Source: Bacteroidales bacterium MB20-C3-3
Lineage (GTDB): Bacteria > Bacteroidota > Bacteroidia > Bacteroidales > UBA932
DNA: 64,000 nt
Assembly: GCA_035609245.1 (NCBI GenBank)
Contig: CP141202.1
Location: 2,232,001 to 2,296,000 of the forward strand
Direction of reading: 5' to 3'
In this document: positions 52,735 through 61,373 of the stretch, one piece after another
Numbering within the stretch: the first letter of the stretch is position 1
Layout: every line of letters begins with the position of its first letter
The notes under the pieces: model-generated
What the model was told of the DNA's origin: nothing
Database searches by the model: none
The model's input: only the letters and a program-made list of their open reading frames with translations
Position numbers and translations under genes: made by a program

Positions 52735-53202
52735 TTACTTGAAATTTATTACAGGTTTGGTGGATTTGATTTCTGAAAACTGAAGAGCCCTTTTTTCAAT
52801 TACTCTCTCTTTTTTCTTCTTCCCTTCTACTTTTATACTCTTCTCTTCGCTTATCTCTATGCTTTCATTGTCAGCGTTTTCCAATATCGCCTTGATTTTT
52901 GAGCCGCTCTTTAAAACAACTTCAACCTCTTTGCCTATATATTTATGATATTGTCTTAATACTTTAAAAGGCTGATCAAGTCCCGCTGATGTGACAGTAA
53001 GAGAGTAATCATCGCTCTCCCGGTCAAAACGCTCTTCAATAATATTGTTTATATCAATACAGTGTGACAGATCAACTCTGCCCTCTGAATCAACAGTTAC
53101 CTCTATGTCATTCTCTTTACTTATCTCAACTGAGACAAGGAAGAGTGAATGCGACTCAAGGTAAGACTCTATGGCTTCTGCTATTTTTTCGTTTGAAATC
53201 AT
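52735..53202 (-). CDS. rimP: Ribosome maturation factor RimP
   Basis: A 155-residue protein needed for 30S maturation. It shows the N-terminal domain with VDLSHCIDINNIIEERFD, the SAGLDQPF core and the C-terminal SH3-like fold (YIGKEVEVVLKSG). It heads the conserved rimP-nusA-infB operon. The leader upstream has a strong hairpin (53225-53246) and a TAnnTTTG element at 53269-53276. Confidence 0.95.
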   Translation of the reverse strand: MISNEKIAEAIESYLESHSLFLVSVEISKENDIEVTVDSEGRVDLSHCIDINNIIEERFDRESDDYSLTVTSAGLDQPFKVLRQYHKYIGKEVEVVLKSGSKIKAILENADNESIEISEEKSIKVEGKKKKERVIEKRALQFSEIKSTKPVINFK

Positions 53203-53224
53203 TATGTGCTGTAAATGTAATAAA

Positions 53225-53246
53225 TAAGGGGACTGCCGTCCCCTTA
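53225..53246 (-). promoter_or_regulatory. Leader hairpin of rimP-nusA-infB
   Basis: TAAGGGGAC (53225-53233) pairs perfectly with GTCCCCTTA (53238-53246) around a 4-nt loop. On the minus strand it lies between the putative promoter and the rimP start and is followed by an AT-rich run (TTTATTAC). It could be an attenuator or an RNA-stability stem; E. coli nusA is known to control its own operon. The function is inferred. Confidence 0.45.
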
Positions 53247-53268
53247 TCTCCTTTTCTCAAATCCGGTG

Positions 53269-53276
53269 CAAATATA
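53269..53276 (-). promoter_or_regulatory. -7 promoter element of rimP-nusA-infB
   Basis: TATATTTG on the minus strand is a perfect TAnnTTTG match, 67 bp before the rimP start and upstream of the leader hairpin. No clear -33 TTG is present. Confidence 0.45.
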
Positions 53277-53325
53277 GGTATATTTTTTTTACTATGAAAA
53301 TATTTTTTATTAATACCTTTACTCA

Positions 53326-54555
53326 ATGATACAGCAGTATAAAATAATTAATGATCCGGTTCATGGATTTATAAACATTCCAGGCGGAATAATCCTTGAT
53401 ATAATTCAACATCCACTCTTTCAAAGACTCAAAGAGATTAAGCAACTGGGACTTACATCATTGGTTTACCCCGGTGCCTGCCATACAAGGCTTAACCATG
53501 CCCTTGGAGCTATGCACCTGATGAATGAGGCTGTGAATTCATTAAGGACAAAGGGTGTTATTATTGATGAGAGTGAGCAGGAGCAGGCTATGGTTGCTAT
53601 ACTGCTTCACGATATTGGCCACGGACCATTCAGTCATGCCCTTGAAAATAATATAATTAAGGGAGTATCACACGAAGAGATTACTTTGCAGTTGATGGAT
53701 ATTATCAATAAAGAGATGAACGGAAAAATCTCTGTTGCAATTGATATTTTTACCGGGAAATACTCCAAAAGATTTCTCCATCAGCTAGTATCCAGTCAGC
53801 TTGATGTTGACAGGCTTGATTATTTAAGACGAGACAGTTTCTTTTCCGGAGTAGCCGAGGGTATGATAGGCCATGAAAGAATTATTAAAATGATGACTGT
53901 CAAAAATAACAATTTAGTAATAGAAGAGAAAGGTATCTACTCTGTTGAAAAATTCCTGATTTCTAGAAGATTGATGTACTGGCAGGTCTATCTTCATAAA
54001 ACTGTAATAGCAGCAGAACAACTTCTTGTAGAGATAATAAACAGGGCAAGAGAGATTCACTCAGCATCTTCTTCACTAAAGGGCTCTCCTTCGCTACTCT
54101 ATTTTCTTGAAAAGTCAGTTGAGATAAACTCAATGTCTAATCCTGAGGTGCTGGATATGTTCGCCAGACTGGATGATTCTGATGTTATCTCTGCAATTAA
54201 ACAATGGTGTATTAATGAAGACATTGTTCTGTCCAGGCTTTGCAGAATGCTTGTCGAAAGGAGACTCCCCCATATAGAACTCTCAAAAGAGCCATTTGAT
54301 GGCATAACTTTTGAGGCAAAGATCAGCGAGTTTGAAAGAACTTACAACCTTCCGCGGGAGTATTCCCGTTATTTTGTCAAAACAGGAGAGGTGCAAAACA
54401 GAGGATACGACCAAAACGAGGAGAACATAAGGATATTGACAAAAAATGGAGGGAGCTGGGATATTTACGAAATTTCCGATATGCTCTCTTCTAAAGCTTT
54501 TTCCCAAATCACCAAAAAGTATTTTCTTTGCACTCCCAAAAATTTTTACATTTAG
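53326..54555 (+). CDS. HD-domain phosphohydrolase
   Basis: A 409-residue cytoplasmic HD-superfamily enzyme related to dGTP triphosphohydrolases and SAMHD1-like proteins. It begins with INDPVHGFINIP, then has metal-binding His58 (RLNHALGAMHL) and His95-Asp96 (LLHDIGHGPFSH), and Asp in SSQLDVDRLDYLRRDS. The substrate of this group, which often lies beside lpxD in Bacteroidota, is not established. The stop codon is directly followed by the lpxD start codon, so translation is coupled. Confidence 0.9.
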   Translation: MIQQYKIINDPVHGFINIPGGIILDIIQHPLFQRLKEIKQLGLTSLVYPGACHTRLNHALGAMHLMNEAVNSLRTKGVIIDESEQEQAMVAILLHDIGHGPFSHALENNIIKGVSHEEITLQLMDIINKEMNGKISVAIDIFTGKYSKRFLHQLVSSQLDVDRLDYLRRDSFFSGVAEGMIGHERIIKMMTVKNNNLVIEEKGIYSVEKFLISRRLMYWQVYLHKTVIAAEQLLVEIINRAREIHSASSSLKGSPSLLYFLEKSVEINSMSNPEVLDMFARLDDSDVISAIKQWCINEDIVLSRLCRMLVERRLPHIELSKEPFDGITFEAKISEFERTYNLPREYSRYFVKTGEVQNRGYDQNEENIRILTKNGGSWDIYEISDMLSSKAFSQITKKYFLCTPKNFYI

Positions 54556-55548
54556 ATGGAACTTAAAGCAAGGGATATTGCCGAACATCTGAAAGGGACC
54601 GTAATTGGTAACCCTGATGCAGTTGTGAAGACAATGTCAAGAATAGAAGATGGCCGGGAAGGATCTCTCTGTTTTCTCGCAAATCCCAAATATGAAGCTT
54701 ATATATATAAAACAAAAGCAAGTGTTGTTTTAGTTAACAGGGATTTTGTTCCCTCTTCTCCGGTGACCTCCACAATGGTACAGGTTGATAATGCGTATGA
54801 GGCTGTAGCTGTAATGCTGGGACTATTTAATTCAATGAAAGAGTCCAGGAGAGCCGGGAGATCATGGAGAGCCAGTGTAGCATGGAGTGCAAAAGTTGGA
54901 AAGGGTAGCTATATAGGGGCTTCTTCACATATTGGAAAAAGATCAGTTATAGGAAAGGGTGCCCAGATAATGGAGCAGGTTTACATTGGAAACGATGTTA
55001 CCATTGGAGATGGTTCTGTTATTCATCCGGGAGTAAGAATTTACTCAGGATCAGTAATTGGCGCTGATTGTATTATTCATTCAAATGCTGTTATTGGTGC
55101 CGATGGTTTCGGTTTTGCCCCCTCTGCTGACGGGAGCTATAAAAAAATTCCCCAAACCGGTAATGTCATTATAGAAGATAATGTTGAGATTGGTGCCGGT
55201 ACTACAATAGACAGAGCTACAATGGGATCAACAATAATAAGGAGAGGTGTAAAACTTGATAATCTAATCCAGATTGCTCATAATGTAGAGATTGGAGAGA
55301 ATACAGTAATTGCTGCTCTCGCAGGAGTGGCCGGGTCTGCTAAAATCGGCAAAAATTGTCAGATAGGTGGGCAGGTGGGTATATCAGGACACATTACTGT
55401 AGCTGATAATACAAAAATAGGCGCTCAGGCCGGGATTATGAGCAGTGTAAAGAGCGAGGGAGAGGTTCTTCTTGGATCTCCTGCAATTGATGCTAAAGAG
55501 TATTTAAGAGCCTATGCTATGTTTAAAAAATTACACAAAAATCAATAA
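54556..55548 (+). CDS. lpxD: UDP-3-O-acyl-glucosamine N-acyltransferase
   Basis: A 330-residue lipid A enzyme that adds the second acyl chain. The N-terminal uridine-binding domain (about 1-100, with [21 protein letters not shown]) is followed by the left-handed beta-helix with hexapeptide repeats (about 105-300). The catalytic His lies in [12 protein letters not shown], and GADGFGFAP is the conserved loop. The start is adjacent to the previous stop with no gap. Confidence 0.95.
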   Translation: MELKARDIAEHLKGTVIGNPDAVVKTMSRIEDGREGSLCFLANPKYEAYIYKTKASVVLVNRDFVPSSPVTSTMVQVDNAYEAVAVMLGLFNSMKESRRAGRSWRASVAWSAKVGKGSYIGASSHIGKRSVIGKGAQIMEQVYIGNDVTIGDGSVIHPGVRIYSGSVIGADCIIHSNAVIGADGFGFAPSADGSYKKIPQTGNVIIEDNVEIGAGTTIDRATMGSTIIRRGVKLDNLIQIAHNVEIGENTVIAALAGVAGSAKIGKNCQIGGQVGISGHITVADNTKIGAQAGIMSSVKSEGEVLLGSPAIDAKEYLRAYAMFKKLHKNQ

Positions 55549-55553
55549 ATTAC

Positions 55554-55561
55554 TATCTTTG
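55554..55561 (+). promoter_or_regulatory. -7 element before lpxC-fabZ
   Basis: TATCTTTG matches TAnnTTTG and lies 26 bp before the start codon in the 39-bp gap after lpxD, so lpxC-fabZ may have its own promoter inside the operon. No -33 TTG is evident. Confidence 0.35.
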
Positions 55562-55587
55562 CCAAGTTTTACACATCCAGAATCTTT

Positions 55588-56982
55588 ATGCAAGTTAATC
55601 AAAGAACATTAAATCAATCATATACATTTTCAGGAAAGGGTTTGCACACTGGAGTGCATGTTACTATGTTTATTACACCCGCCCCTGAAAATCACGGCAT
55701 TAAATTTAAAAGGGTTGATCTGCCGGGTGAACCAATTGTGGAAGCAATAGCAGATTTTGTAGCCCCTTCTGCCAGAAATACAACATTAGTTAAGGGTGAG
55801 GCCTCTGTTGCCACACCTGAACATATACTTGCAGCTCTTTATGGTCTGGGTATTGATAATGCTCTTATATCTCTTGACGGACCGGAAGTTCCAATTCTTG
55901 ACGGAAGTTCAAAGCTATATGCGGAGGCTTTTTCAGAAGGGGGATATCAGGATCAGGATGCAAAAAGAGTATATTTTGAGGTTAAGGAGAAGATTGTAGT
56001 CAGAGATGAGGAGAGCGGGACTGAGGTCTCTGTTTATCCTGACGATATGTTTTCTGCAGAGGTGATGATAGATTTTAATTCAAAAGTCCTGGGTCATCAG
56101 TTTGCCAGATATGATGAGAAAACAGATTTTAAAAATGAAATAGCGCCGTGCAGAACATTCGTTTTCTTTCACGAACTGGAGCCACTGTTTAAAAATAACC
56201 TTATAAAAGGGGGAGATCTTAACAATGCAATTGTAATTGTGGAGAATGAGGTCCCTCAGGAGGAGCTTGAAAGGTTGTCAAATCTGTTTGGTGAAAGGAG
56301 GTTGGAAAGGGGATCTGCCGGTTATCTTAACCATTTGGAATTACAGTTTGACAACGAATGTGCAAGACATAAACTATTAGATGTACTTGGAGATATTGCC
56401 CTTGCCGGCTTCTACTTTAAAGGCAAGATAATTGCAAATAAACCCGGACATAAGGTAAATACCAAAATTGCCCAGCTGCTGAGAAAAGCTGCAAAAGAGT
56501 TCTTCTCAAAACCAGTAGTTCCAAAGTTTGATTTAAACGACGAACCTCTTGTTGATATTAACGGAATAAAAAAACTTCTGCCGCACAGACCTCCGTTCCT
56601 GATGGTTGACAGAATTATTGAGATGACACCTCACCATGTAGTAGGTGTTAAAACAGTAGGTGTTAATGAGGGATTTTTTATCGGCCATTTCCCGGAAGAG
56701 CCTGTTATGCCGGGAGTATTGATAATTGAGGCAATGGCACAGGTTGGTGGTATATTGGTGCTCTCTGAACTTGATGAGCCTGAGAGATACTCAACATATT
56801 TTGCCAAAATTGATGGAGTCAAATTCAAAAAGAAGGTTGTACCCGGAGATGTTCTTGTAATCAGACTGACTTTGACTGCTCCTTTAAGGCGTTCAATTGT
56901 CTGTATGAAGGGAGAGGCATTTGTAGGTGATACTCTTGTATGTGAAGGCGAGATGGTTGCTCAGGTCATCAAAAATAAATAG
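55588..56982 (+). CDS. lpxC-fabZ: LpxC-FabZ bifunctional fusion
   Basis: A 464-residue protein with two enzymes. Residues about 1-305 are LpxC, the zinc deacetylase of lipid A synthesis (FSGKGLHTGVHV, TPEHILAALYGLGIDN, and HKLLDVLGDIAL with the metal His and Asp). Residues about 325-464 are FabZ, the 3-hydroxyacyl-ACP dehydratase (LPHRPPFLMVDRI, then catalytic His and Glu in GHFPEEPVMPGVLIIEAMAQ, about 365-380). This fusion is characteristic of Bacteroidota and helps assign the phylum. Confidence 0.96.
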   Translation: MQVNQRTLNQSYTFSGKGLHTGVHVTMFITPAPENHGIKFKRVDLPGEPIVEAIADFVAPSARNTTLVKGEASVATPEHILAALYGLGIDNALISLDGPEVPILDGSSKLYAEAFSEGGYQDQDAKRVYFEVKEKIVVRDEESGTEVSVYPDDMFSAEVMIDFNSKVLGHQFARYDEKTDFKNEIAPCRTFVFFHELEPLFKNNLIKGGDLNNAIVIVENEVPQEELERLSNLFGERRLERGSAGYLNHLELQFDNECARHKLLDVLGDIALAGFYFKGKIIANKPGHKVNTKIAQLLRKAAKEFFSKPVVPKFDLNDEPLVDINGIKKLLPHRPPFLMVDRIIEMTPHHVVGVKTVGVNEGFFIGHFPEEPVMPGVLIIEAMAQVGGILVLSELDEPERYSTYFAKIDGVKFKKKVVPGDVLVIRLTLTAPLRRSIVCMKGEAFVGDTLVCEGEMVAQVIKNK

Positions 56983-57006
56983 AAAGATAGAAAAGGAAAT
57001 AAATAT

Positions 57007-57792
57007 ATGAATTATATTCATCCGAATGCAAAAATAGGAACAGGTGTAACAGTTGACCCATTCTCCTATATAGCTGAAAATGTTGAGATAGGAGAGGGTA
57101 CCTGGATTGGACCCCATGTGACTATTTTGGATTATGTGAAAATTGGTAAGAATTGCAAGATCTTTCCGGGTGCTGTCATTGGTGCAATACCTCAGGATCT
57201 GAAGTTTGCCGGTGAAATTACCTATGTAGAGATTGGAGATAATACTACAATAAGGGAGTGCGCTACAGTTAACAGGGGAACCTCTTTTAGCGGAAAAGGA
57301 GTCACCAGGATTGGTGAAAATTGTATGGTAATGTCTTATGTCCATGTGGCTCACGATTGCAGAATCGGGAACAATGTAATTCTTGTGAGCTATGTTGCTC
57401 TTGCAGGAGAGACAAATGTTGATGATTATGCTATTATTGGCGGCCATTCAGCTGCTCATCAGTTTACAAATATTGGTGCACATGCTATGATTTCAGGTGT
57501 GTCCAGTATTTATAAGGATGTTCCTCCATATGTTCTGGCAGGACACAGACCCCTGGCATATTTTAACCTGAATATAGTTGGTCTTAGAAGAAGGGGATTC
57601 TCAAATGAGCAAATTCAGCAGATAAGTGATATTTACAGGGTAATCTACAGAAGCGGATTGAATACTTCCGACGCCTGTGCCAAAGTTGAGGCAGAGTTTG
57701 AAGAGACGCCTGAAAAGAGAATTATTCTTGATTTTATTAAATCATCAAAAAGAGGGATAATAAAGAGAACTACAGATACCATTGAAGAGTAG
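57007..57792 (+). CDS. lpxA: UDP-N-acetylglucosamine acyltransferase
   Basis: A 261-residue first enzyme of lipid A synthesis. A left-handed beta-helix of hexapeptide repeats makes up residues 1-185 (IHPNAKIGTGVTVDPFSYIA starts it). Catalytic His is in VHVAHDCRIGN (about 116), and the C-terminal helices (LRRRGFSNEQIQQISDIYR) trimerise. It follows lpxC-fabZ by 24 bp and overlaps the next gene. Confidence 0.96.
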   Translation: MNYIHPNAKIGTGVTVDPFSYIAENVEIGEGTWIGPHVTILDYVKIGKNCKIFPGAVIGAIPQDLKFAGEITYVEIGDNTTIRECATVNRGTSFSGKGVTRIGENCMVMSYVHVAHDCRIGNNVILVSYVALAGETNVDDYAIIGGHSAAHQFTNIGAHAMISGVSSIYKDVPPYVLAGHRPLAYFNLNIVGLRRRGFSNEQIQQISDIYRVIYRSGLNTSDACAKVEAEFEETPEKRIILDFIKSSKRGIIKRTTDTIEE

Positions 57793-58420
57793 AGTCAACA
57801 GGGTGATACTCTCAACTGCTTATCTTCCTCCTGTCGAGTATATAAGTGCAATATACCATTCAGAAAAAGCAGAAATAGAGCAGTACGAGAGGTATCAGAA
57901 ACAGAGTTACAGAAGCCGTTGTCACATTTATGGTGCCAGCGGCCTTCTTCCTTTAACTATCCCCGTATCAAGATTAAATGGCCATTACCTCCCAATAAGA
58001 GAGATGAAGATTGATTATTCGGGGAAGTGGCAGCAGGAGCATTGGAGAGCCATTGTATCTGCATACAGAACATCTCCCTTCTTTGAATATTATGAAGATG
58101 ACTTTGCCCCCTTCTACAAAACAGTTAAATATGAGAATCTTTTTGATTTCAATTTAGAGTTGATTAATCTGATTTGCCAGCTTACCGGGATTAATTGTAA
58201 ATTGGAATTATCCTCAGAGTTCAACCATACATACGATGAATCGTTAATAACAGATCTGAGAGAGGTTATTCATCCCAAAAAATCACCATATACACCCTCC
58301 GCTAAAAAAGAGAGTGGGCAATACTTTCAGGTATTTGCCCACAAACATGGTTTTATTCCAAATCTTTCATCCGTAGACCTTCTCTTCAATGAAGGCCCTG
58401 ATTCCATAAGTTATCTCTAA
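57782..58420 (+). CDS. WbqC-family protein
   Basis: A protein of about 212 residues matching the WbqC-like family (PF08889): STAYLPPVEYISAIYHSEKA near the start, YQKQSYRSRCHIYGASG, TIPVS, and the IVSAYRTSPFFEYYEDDF segment. Members occur with polysaccharide and lipid A genes; the reaction is unproven. The frame opens at a TTG (57782) overlapping lpxA by 11 bp. A GTG at 57803 (VILSTAY) is an alternative start. It converges with the FadL-like gene, overlapping by 4 bp. Confidence 0.82.
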   Translation: MKSRVNRVILSTAYLPPVEYISAIYHSEKAEIEQYERYQKQSYRSRCHIYGASGLLPLTIPVSRLNGHYLPIREMKIDYSGKWQQEHWRAIVSAYRTSPFFEYYEDDFAPFYKTVKYENLFDFNLELINLICQLTGINCKLELSSEFNHTYDESLITDLREVIHPKKSPYTPSAKKESGQYFQVFAHKHGFIPNLSSVDLLFNEGPDSISYL

Positions 58421-59994
58421 AAACGGAATCCGAATGTTACATATAGCTTGTTAGCAGAAGATGTAAGAAATCCTTCCGGAGCACCTACGCCAGAGTAGTC
58501 CTGGTAAAGTTTTAATCTCTCCTTTATTGCAACTCTGTGTTGGAAAGAGAGGTCAAGGAAAAATCCGCCATTGCTGTTAAATCCAGCCCCGGCAGATATG
58601 AATGAAAAGTCATTTGGATTACTCTTCTCTGCATTCTGATAGTATGAATATCCTGCGCGCAGTGCAATATTTTTAAAAGGTTTTACCTCTGCCCCAAGTC
58701 TGATGTTTTTAGCAAACCTGAAATCTTTACTGATATCGTCGTTTTCGTTAGTAAAAGCGTTGTTCCCATTTTCACTCTTTACAAGACGAGTAGTATTGTA
58801 TGCTACACCTTCAACATCAGCGGAAATAATTGCGAATCTGCCAAACACATAGGAGATTCCCGCTCCGAGTTTAAGAGGTGAAACCATCCCGAAAGAGTAT
58901 TCCCCTAATGGAGAGAGAAGTGTCATCGTTTCCGGATTAAGTCCGGTAATACTTGAGGTCATCTGCTCCTCCCAGGATTCGGTTAAAGACATAATTGTAG
59001 GAGTAGTTAGTGTAGCTCCAAGTCTAAGACCGGCAACCGGCAGAAAGATTACTCCAAGTTTTGCATTTAATCCAATACCATTTGTGCTCTGTCTGAATGT
59101 GTGATCCATATACTTGAAGCCGGTCTGGAAATTAGCCGGATTTTGAGCACTCTCTTTATATCTCTGATAATCTGTATAACTTAATGCCTGTATCCCAATA
59201 TTTGCACCAAGGAAAAGTTTGGTTCCAATTCTTCCTCCAATATTTACAAGTATCTCAGTCTGATTACCCATTGTCTCTCTTGTAAAACTCTGATTAAGAG
59301 GTCCCCCGATGCTTATATAATCACCATCAAGATTCTCTGTTGCCGCAATATATTCATTATTTGTCCCTGGTAAAAGATCAAGGAGAGTTGAGTTCCATGC
59401 GAGTACATTCCTCCAGGGCAATCCAATATTGTATGGGTATGTATCGCCCTCAAATGTTACATCAAGTTCAGAAGAGGCTGTTCCATTTGTCCCGGATGCA
59501 ACTGATCCAAGCCAGGAGCTCCCCGCTGTGGTCCCTTTTGCACTGAAACGGGAGTTGAAATCGTTTATCCTGTTAACAGCAAAGGATATGCTAAGGGAAG
59601 AGTTTCTTCCTCTGTTTAAAGAGGAGAGGTTGCTTATATAACCCATTGACGAGAGGGTTGGTTTATTTCTCAAATCAGACATGGATGTGCTAAGATACTC
59701 TGTTTTGGAAGGTGCAAACACCATTGATGGTGTCACAGAGAATTCAGAATATTTGTATACTCCTGATGAGGCCGGATTGATGCTGAGAGCACCAACATCT
59801 CCTCCAAGTGATATAAATGCATTTCCCATTGCTGATGTTCTCGCGCTGCCCTCGTAGAATGTCTGGGAGAAAAGAGCTGCTGTTGCAACATATGGATTCT
59901 GGCCAAGTCTGAGTGCGTTGTGTGAATAAGACTGTCCATAGACAGCAATACTAAAGATAACTGTTGCTGCCAGTAATATCTGTTTTTTCATCAT
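58417..59994 (-). CDS. FadL/OmpP1-family outer-membrane porin
   Basis: A 525-residue outer membrane protein. It has a signal peptide (KKQILLAATVIFSIAVYGQ), an N-terminal hatch region (SARTSAMGNAFISLGGDVGALSINPASSG starts with the NPA motif) and about fourteen predicted beta-strands ending in an aromatic residue (YVTFGFRF). FadL proteins import hydrophobic molecules such as long-chain fatty acids; the substrate is unknown. It starts 15 bp after the lipoprotein gene upstream, so the two probably form an operon. Confidence 0.85.
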   Translation of the reverse strand: MMKKQILLAATVIFSIAVYGQSYSHNALRLGQNPYVATAALFSQTFYEGSARTSAMGNAFISLGGDVGALSINPASSGVYKYSEFSVTPSMVFAPSKTEYLSTSMSDLRNKPTLSSMGYISNLSSLNRGRNSSLSISFAVNRINDFNSRFSAKGTTAGSSWLGSVASGTNGTASSELDVTFEGDTYPYNIGLPWRNVLAWNSTLLDLLPGTNNEYIAATENLDGDYISIGGPLNQSFTRETMGNQTEILVNIGGRIGTKLFLGANIGIQALSYTDYQRYKESAQNPANFQTGFKYMDHTFRQSTNGIGLNAKLGVIFLPVAGLRLGATLTTPTIMSLTESWEEQMTSSITGLNPETMTLLSPLGEYSFGMVSPLKLGAGISYVFGRFAIISADVEGVAYNTTRLVKSENGNNAFTNENDDISKDFRFAKNIRLGAEVKPFKNIALRAGYSYYQNAEKSNPNDFSFISAGAGFNSNGGFFLDLSFQHRVAIKERLKLYQDYSGVGAPEGFLTSSANKLYVTFGFRF

Positions 59995-60009
59995 TTTCTT
60001 TGTTTGTTA

Positions 60010-61278
60010 TTATCTTCTGTAGCCTGACCCACTGCTGTTGGAAGTACCGGTTGATGTCCCTGATGAACTTCTTCCTGCAGATGATGATGAAGAGCCGGAT
60101 GTTGATCTCGTTGCTGAAGTTTCACTTCTGCTGTATGATGAGGAGTTGTTTACTGAATTGCTCCTTTCATATGAACGATTATCCCTCTCTCTGCTGCTGT
60201 TATTTCTCTCGTAAGAGTTTCCTCTTCCGGACTCATTTGAAGAGGATCTTGTTACAACCGGATTGGTTGCAGTACTTCTTCTGTATGTGCCGGTTGATTG
60301 TTCTCTTTCGGTTGAGTTGCTTCTGCCCTGATTACTTCTGTTATAAGTTGTGCTTCTCTCTCTGGAATTTACAGTGCCCTCACCATAGCTTATACCTTGA
60401 CCTGAAGAGTTTCCTCGTCTGTAAATACTATTGGTTACCGGAGTTGATGTGCTCTGTTCGTTTCCTCTGGTAGTAGACCTGGTTGCAGAAGTAGTCTGTC
60501 TTGGAATGCTGGTTATAACAGCTCTCTCCCTGTTATCTGCAGTACCACCCTGCCTGGTGTCTGTAACTCTTTTACCATATACTTTTCCACGGATTCTGTT
60601 ACTGTTCTGGTATTGATAATTGGAATCAGTGTAGTAGTAATAGTATGGATCAGAATATCCGTTGTATGGAGAGTATCCGTAATTACCGTAATAGTTGTAA
60701 ATTGGATAGTGTCCGCCATAGTACCAGTATGGATTCCATGGATCATAGTATGCTCCGTAGGAGTAATAAATATCATAGAAGAACGGGTCTCTCCAGTAGT
60801 AAGGATATGCTGAGTAGAAACTCCATGGTCTGTGGAATCTGCTGTAATATCTCCAGCTCCACGGGTTGTAACCCCACATCCACGGTCTGTAATAGTCCCA
60901 GTCATCCCATCTGCTCTCGATATGAAGATTGATTGTGTAGTCCGGAGAATCAAACTTTCTGAGCAGCTCCTCGTAAGAGATTGATTCATCAATGACAAGA
61001 TATGTATTCTCTTCGTCAATGTTTACCGGTATATCCACGGTTTTGTTCTCGTCCATATAGACAACCTGGGCTTTTTTACCATTGACAATAAGTGTAGAGG
61101 TTTCGGCAGTACGGTTTTTCAGATCCTGTAGTCTTGAGTCTGTAGCAGAGACATATACTTTGTTTTCAGTACCTGAGTAAATTGCGTCATCAAATCTTGA
61201 AGACGCATATTGGCCGGATGTTCCGCAAGCTGCTGCGATTAATCCTGTTATAGCCAGAGCAAAAATGCTGTTTTTCAT
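60010..61278 (-). CDS. Tyr/Trp-rich, Ser/Arg-rich lipoprotein
   Basis: A 422-residue exported protein of unknown function. The signal ends in a lipobox (LIAAACG, Cys near 18). A folded region at about 25-125 is followed by an aromatic tract (about 130-225) unusually rich in Tyr, Trp, Pro, Asn and Gly (WGYNPWSWRYYS, YYDPWNPYWYYGG) and then a Ser/Arg/Thr/Asn-rich tail with SSSSAGRSSSG repeats. Such tracts suggest a flexible surface or wall-associated protein. It is preceded by an unusually strong Shine-Dalgarno sequence. It is the first gene of a pair with the FadL-like gene. Confidence 0.7.
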   Translation of the reverse strand: MKNSIFALAITGLIAAACGTSGQYASSRFDDAIYSGTENKVYVSATDSRLQDLKNRTAETSTLIVNGKKAQVVYMDENKTVDIPVNIDEENTYLVIDESISYEELLRKFDSPDYTINLHIESRWDDWDYYRPWMWGYNPWSWRYYSRFHRPWSFYSAYPYYWRDPFFYDIYYSYGAYYDPWNPYWYYGGHYPIYNYYGNYGYSPYNGYSDPYYYYYTDSNYQYQNSNRIRGKVYGKRVTDTRQGGTADNRERAVITSIPRQTTSATRSTTRGNEQSTSTPVTNSIYRRGNSSGQGISYGEGTVNSRERSTTYNRSNQGRSNSTEREQSTGTYRRSTATNPVVTRSSSNESGRGNSYERNNSSRERDNRSYERSNSVNNSSSYSRSETSATRSTSGSSSSSAGRSSSGTSTGTSNSSGSGYRR

Positions 61279-61282
61279 ATCA

Positions 61283-61290
61283 CACCTCCT
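61283..61290 (-). promoter_or_regulatory. Strong Shine-Dalgarno sequence before the lipoprotein gene
   Basis: AGGAGGTG on the minus strand, with AGGAGG 6 bp from the ATG at 61278. Bacteroidota genes usually lack such a sequence, so this fixes the start codon and hints at high or special translation. Confidence 0.65.
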
Positions 61291-61307
61291 GTGTTTTATT
61301 TTTTTTG

Positions 61308-61315
61308 TACTTTTG
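61308..61315 (+). promoter_or_regulatory. -7 element of proS
   Basis: TACTTTTG on the plus strand is a TAnnTTTG match, 58 bp upstream of proS. It is divergent from, and nearly overlaps, the element at 61327-61334. No proper -33 TTG was found. Confidence 0.35.
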
Positions 61316-61326
61316 TGCCTTCATTG

Positions 61327-61334
61327 CAAATATA
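61327..61334 (-). promoter_or_regulatory. -7 element of the lipoprotein gene
   Basis: TATATTTG on the minus strand, 48 bp before the start codon at 61278. The same decamer CTATATTTGC occurs upstream of rimP. Confidence 0.4.
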
Positions 61335-61373
61335 GACAAAAAACGTACCATATAAAACAAAATAATTACCAAA

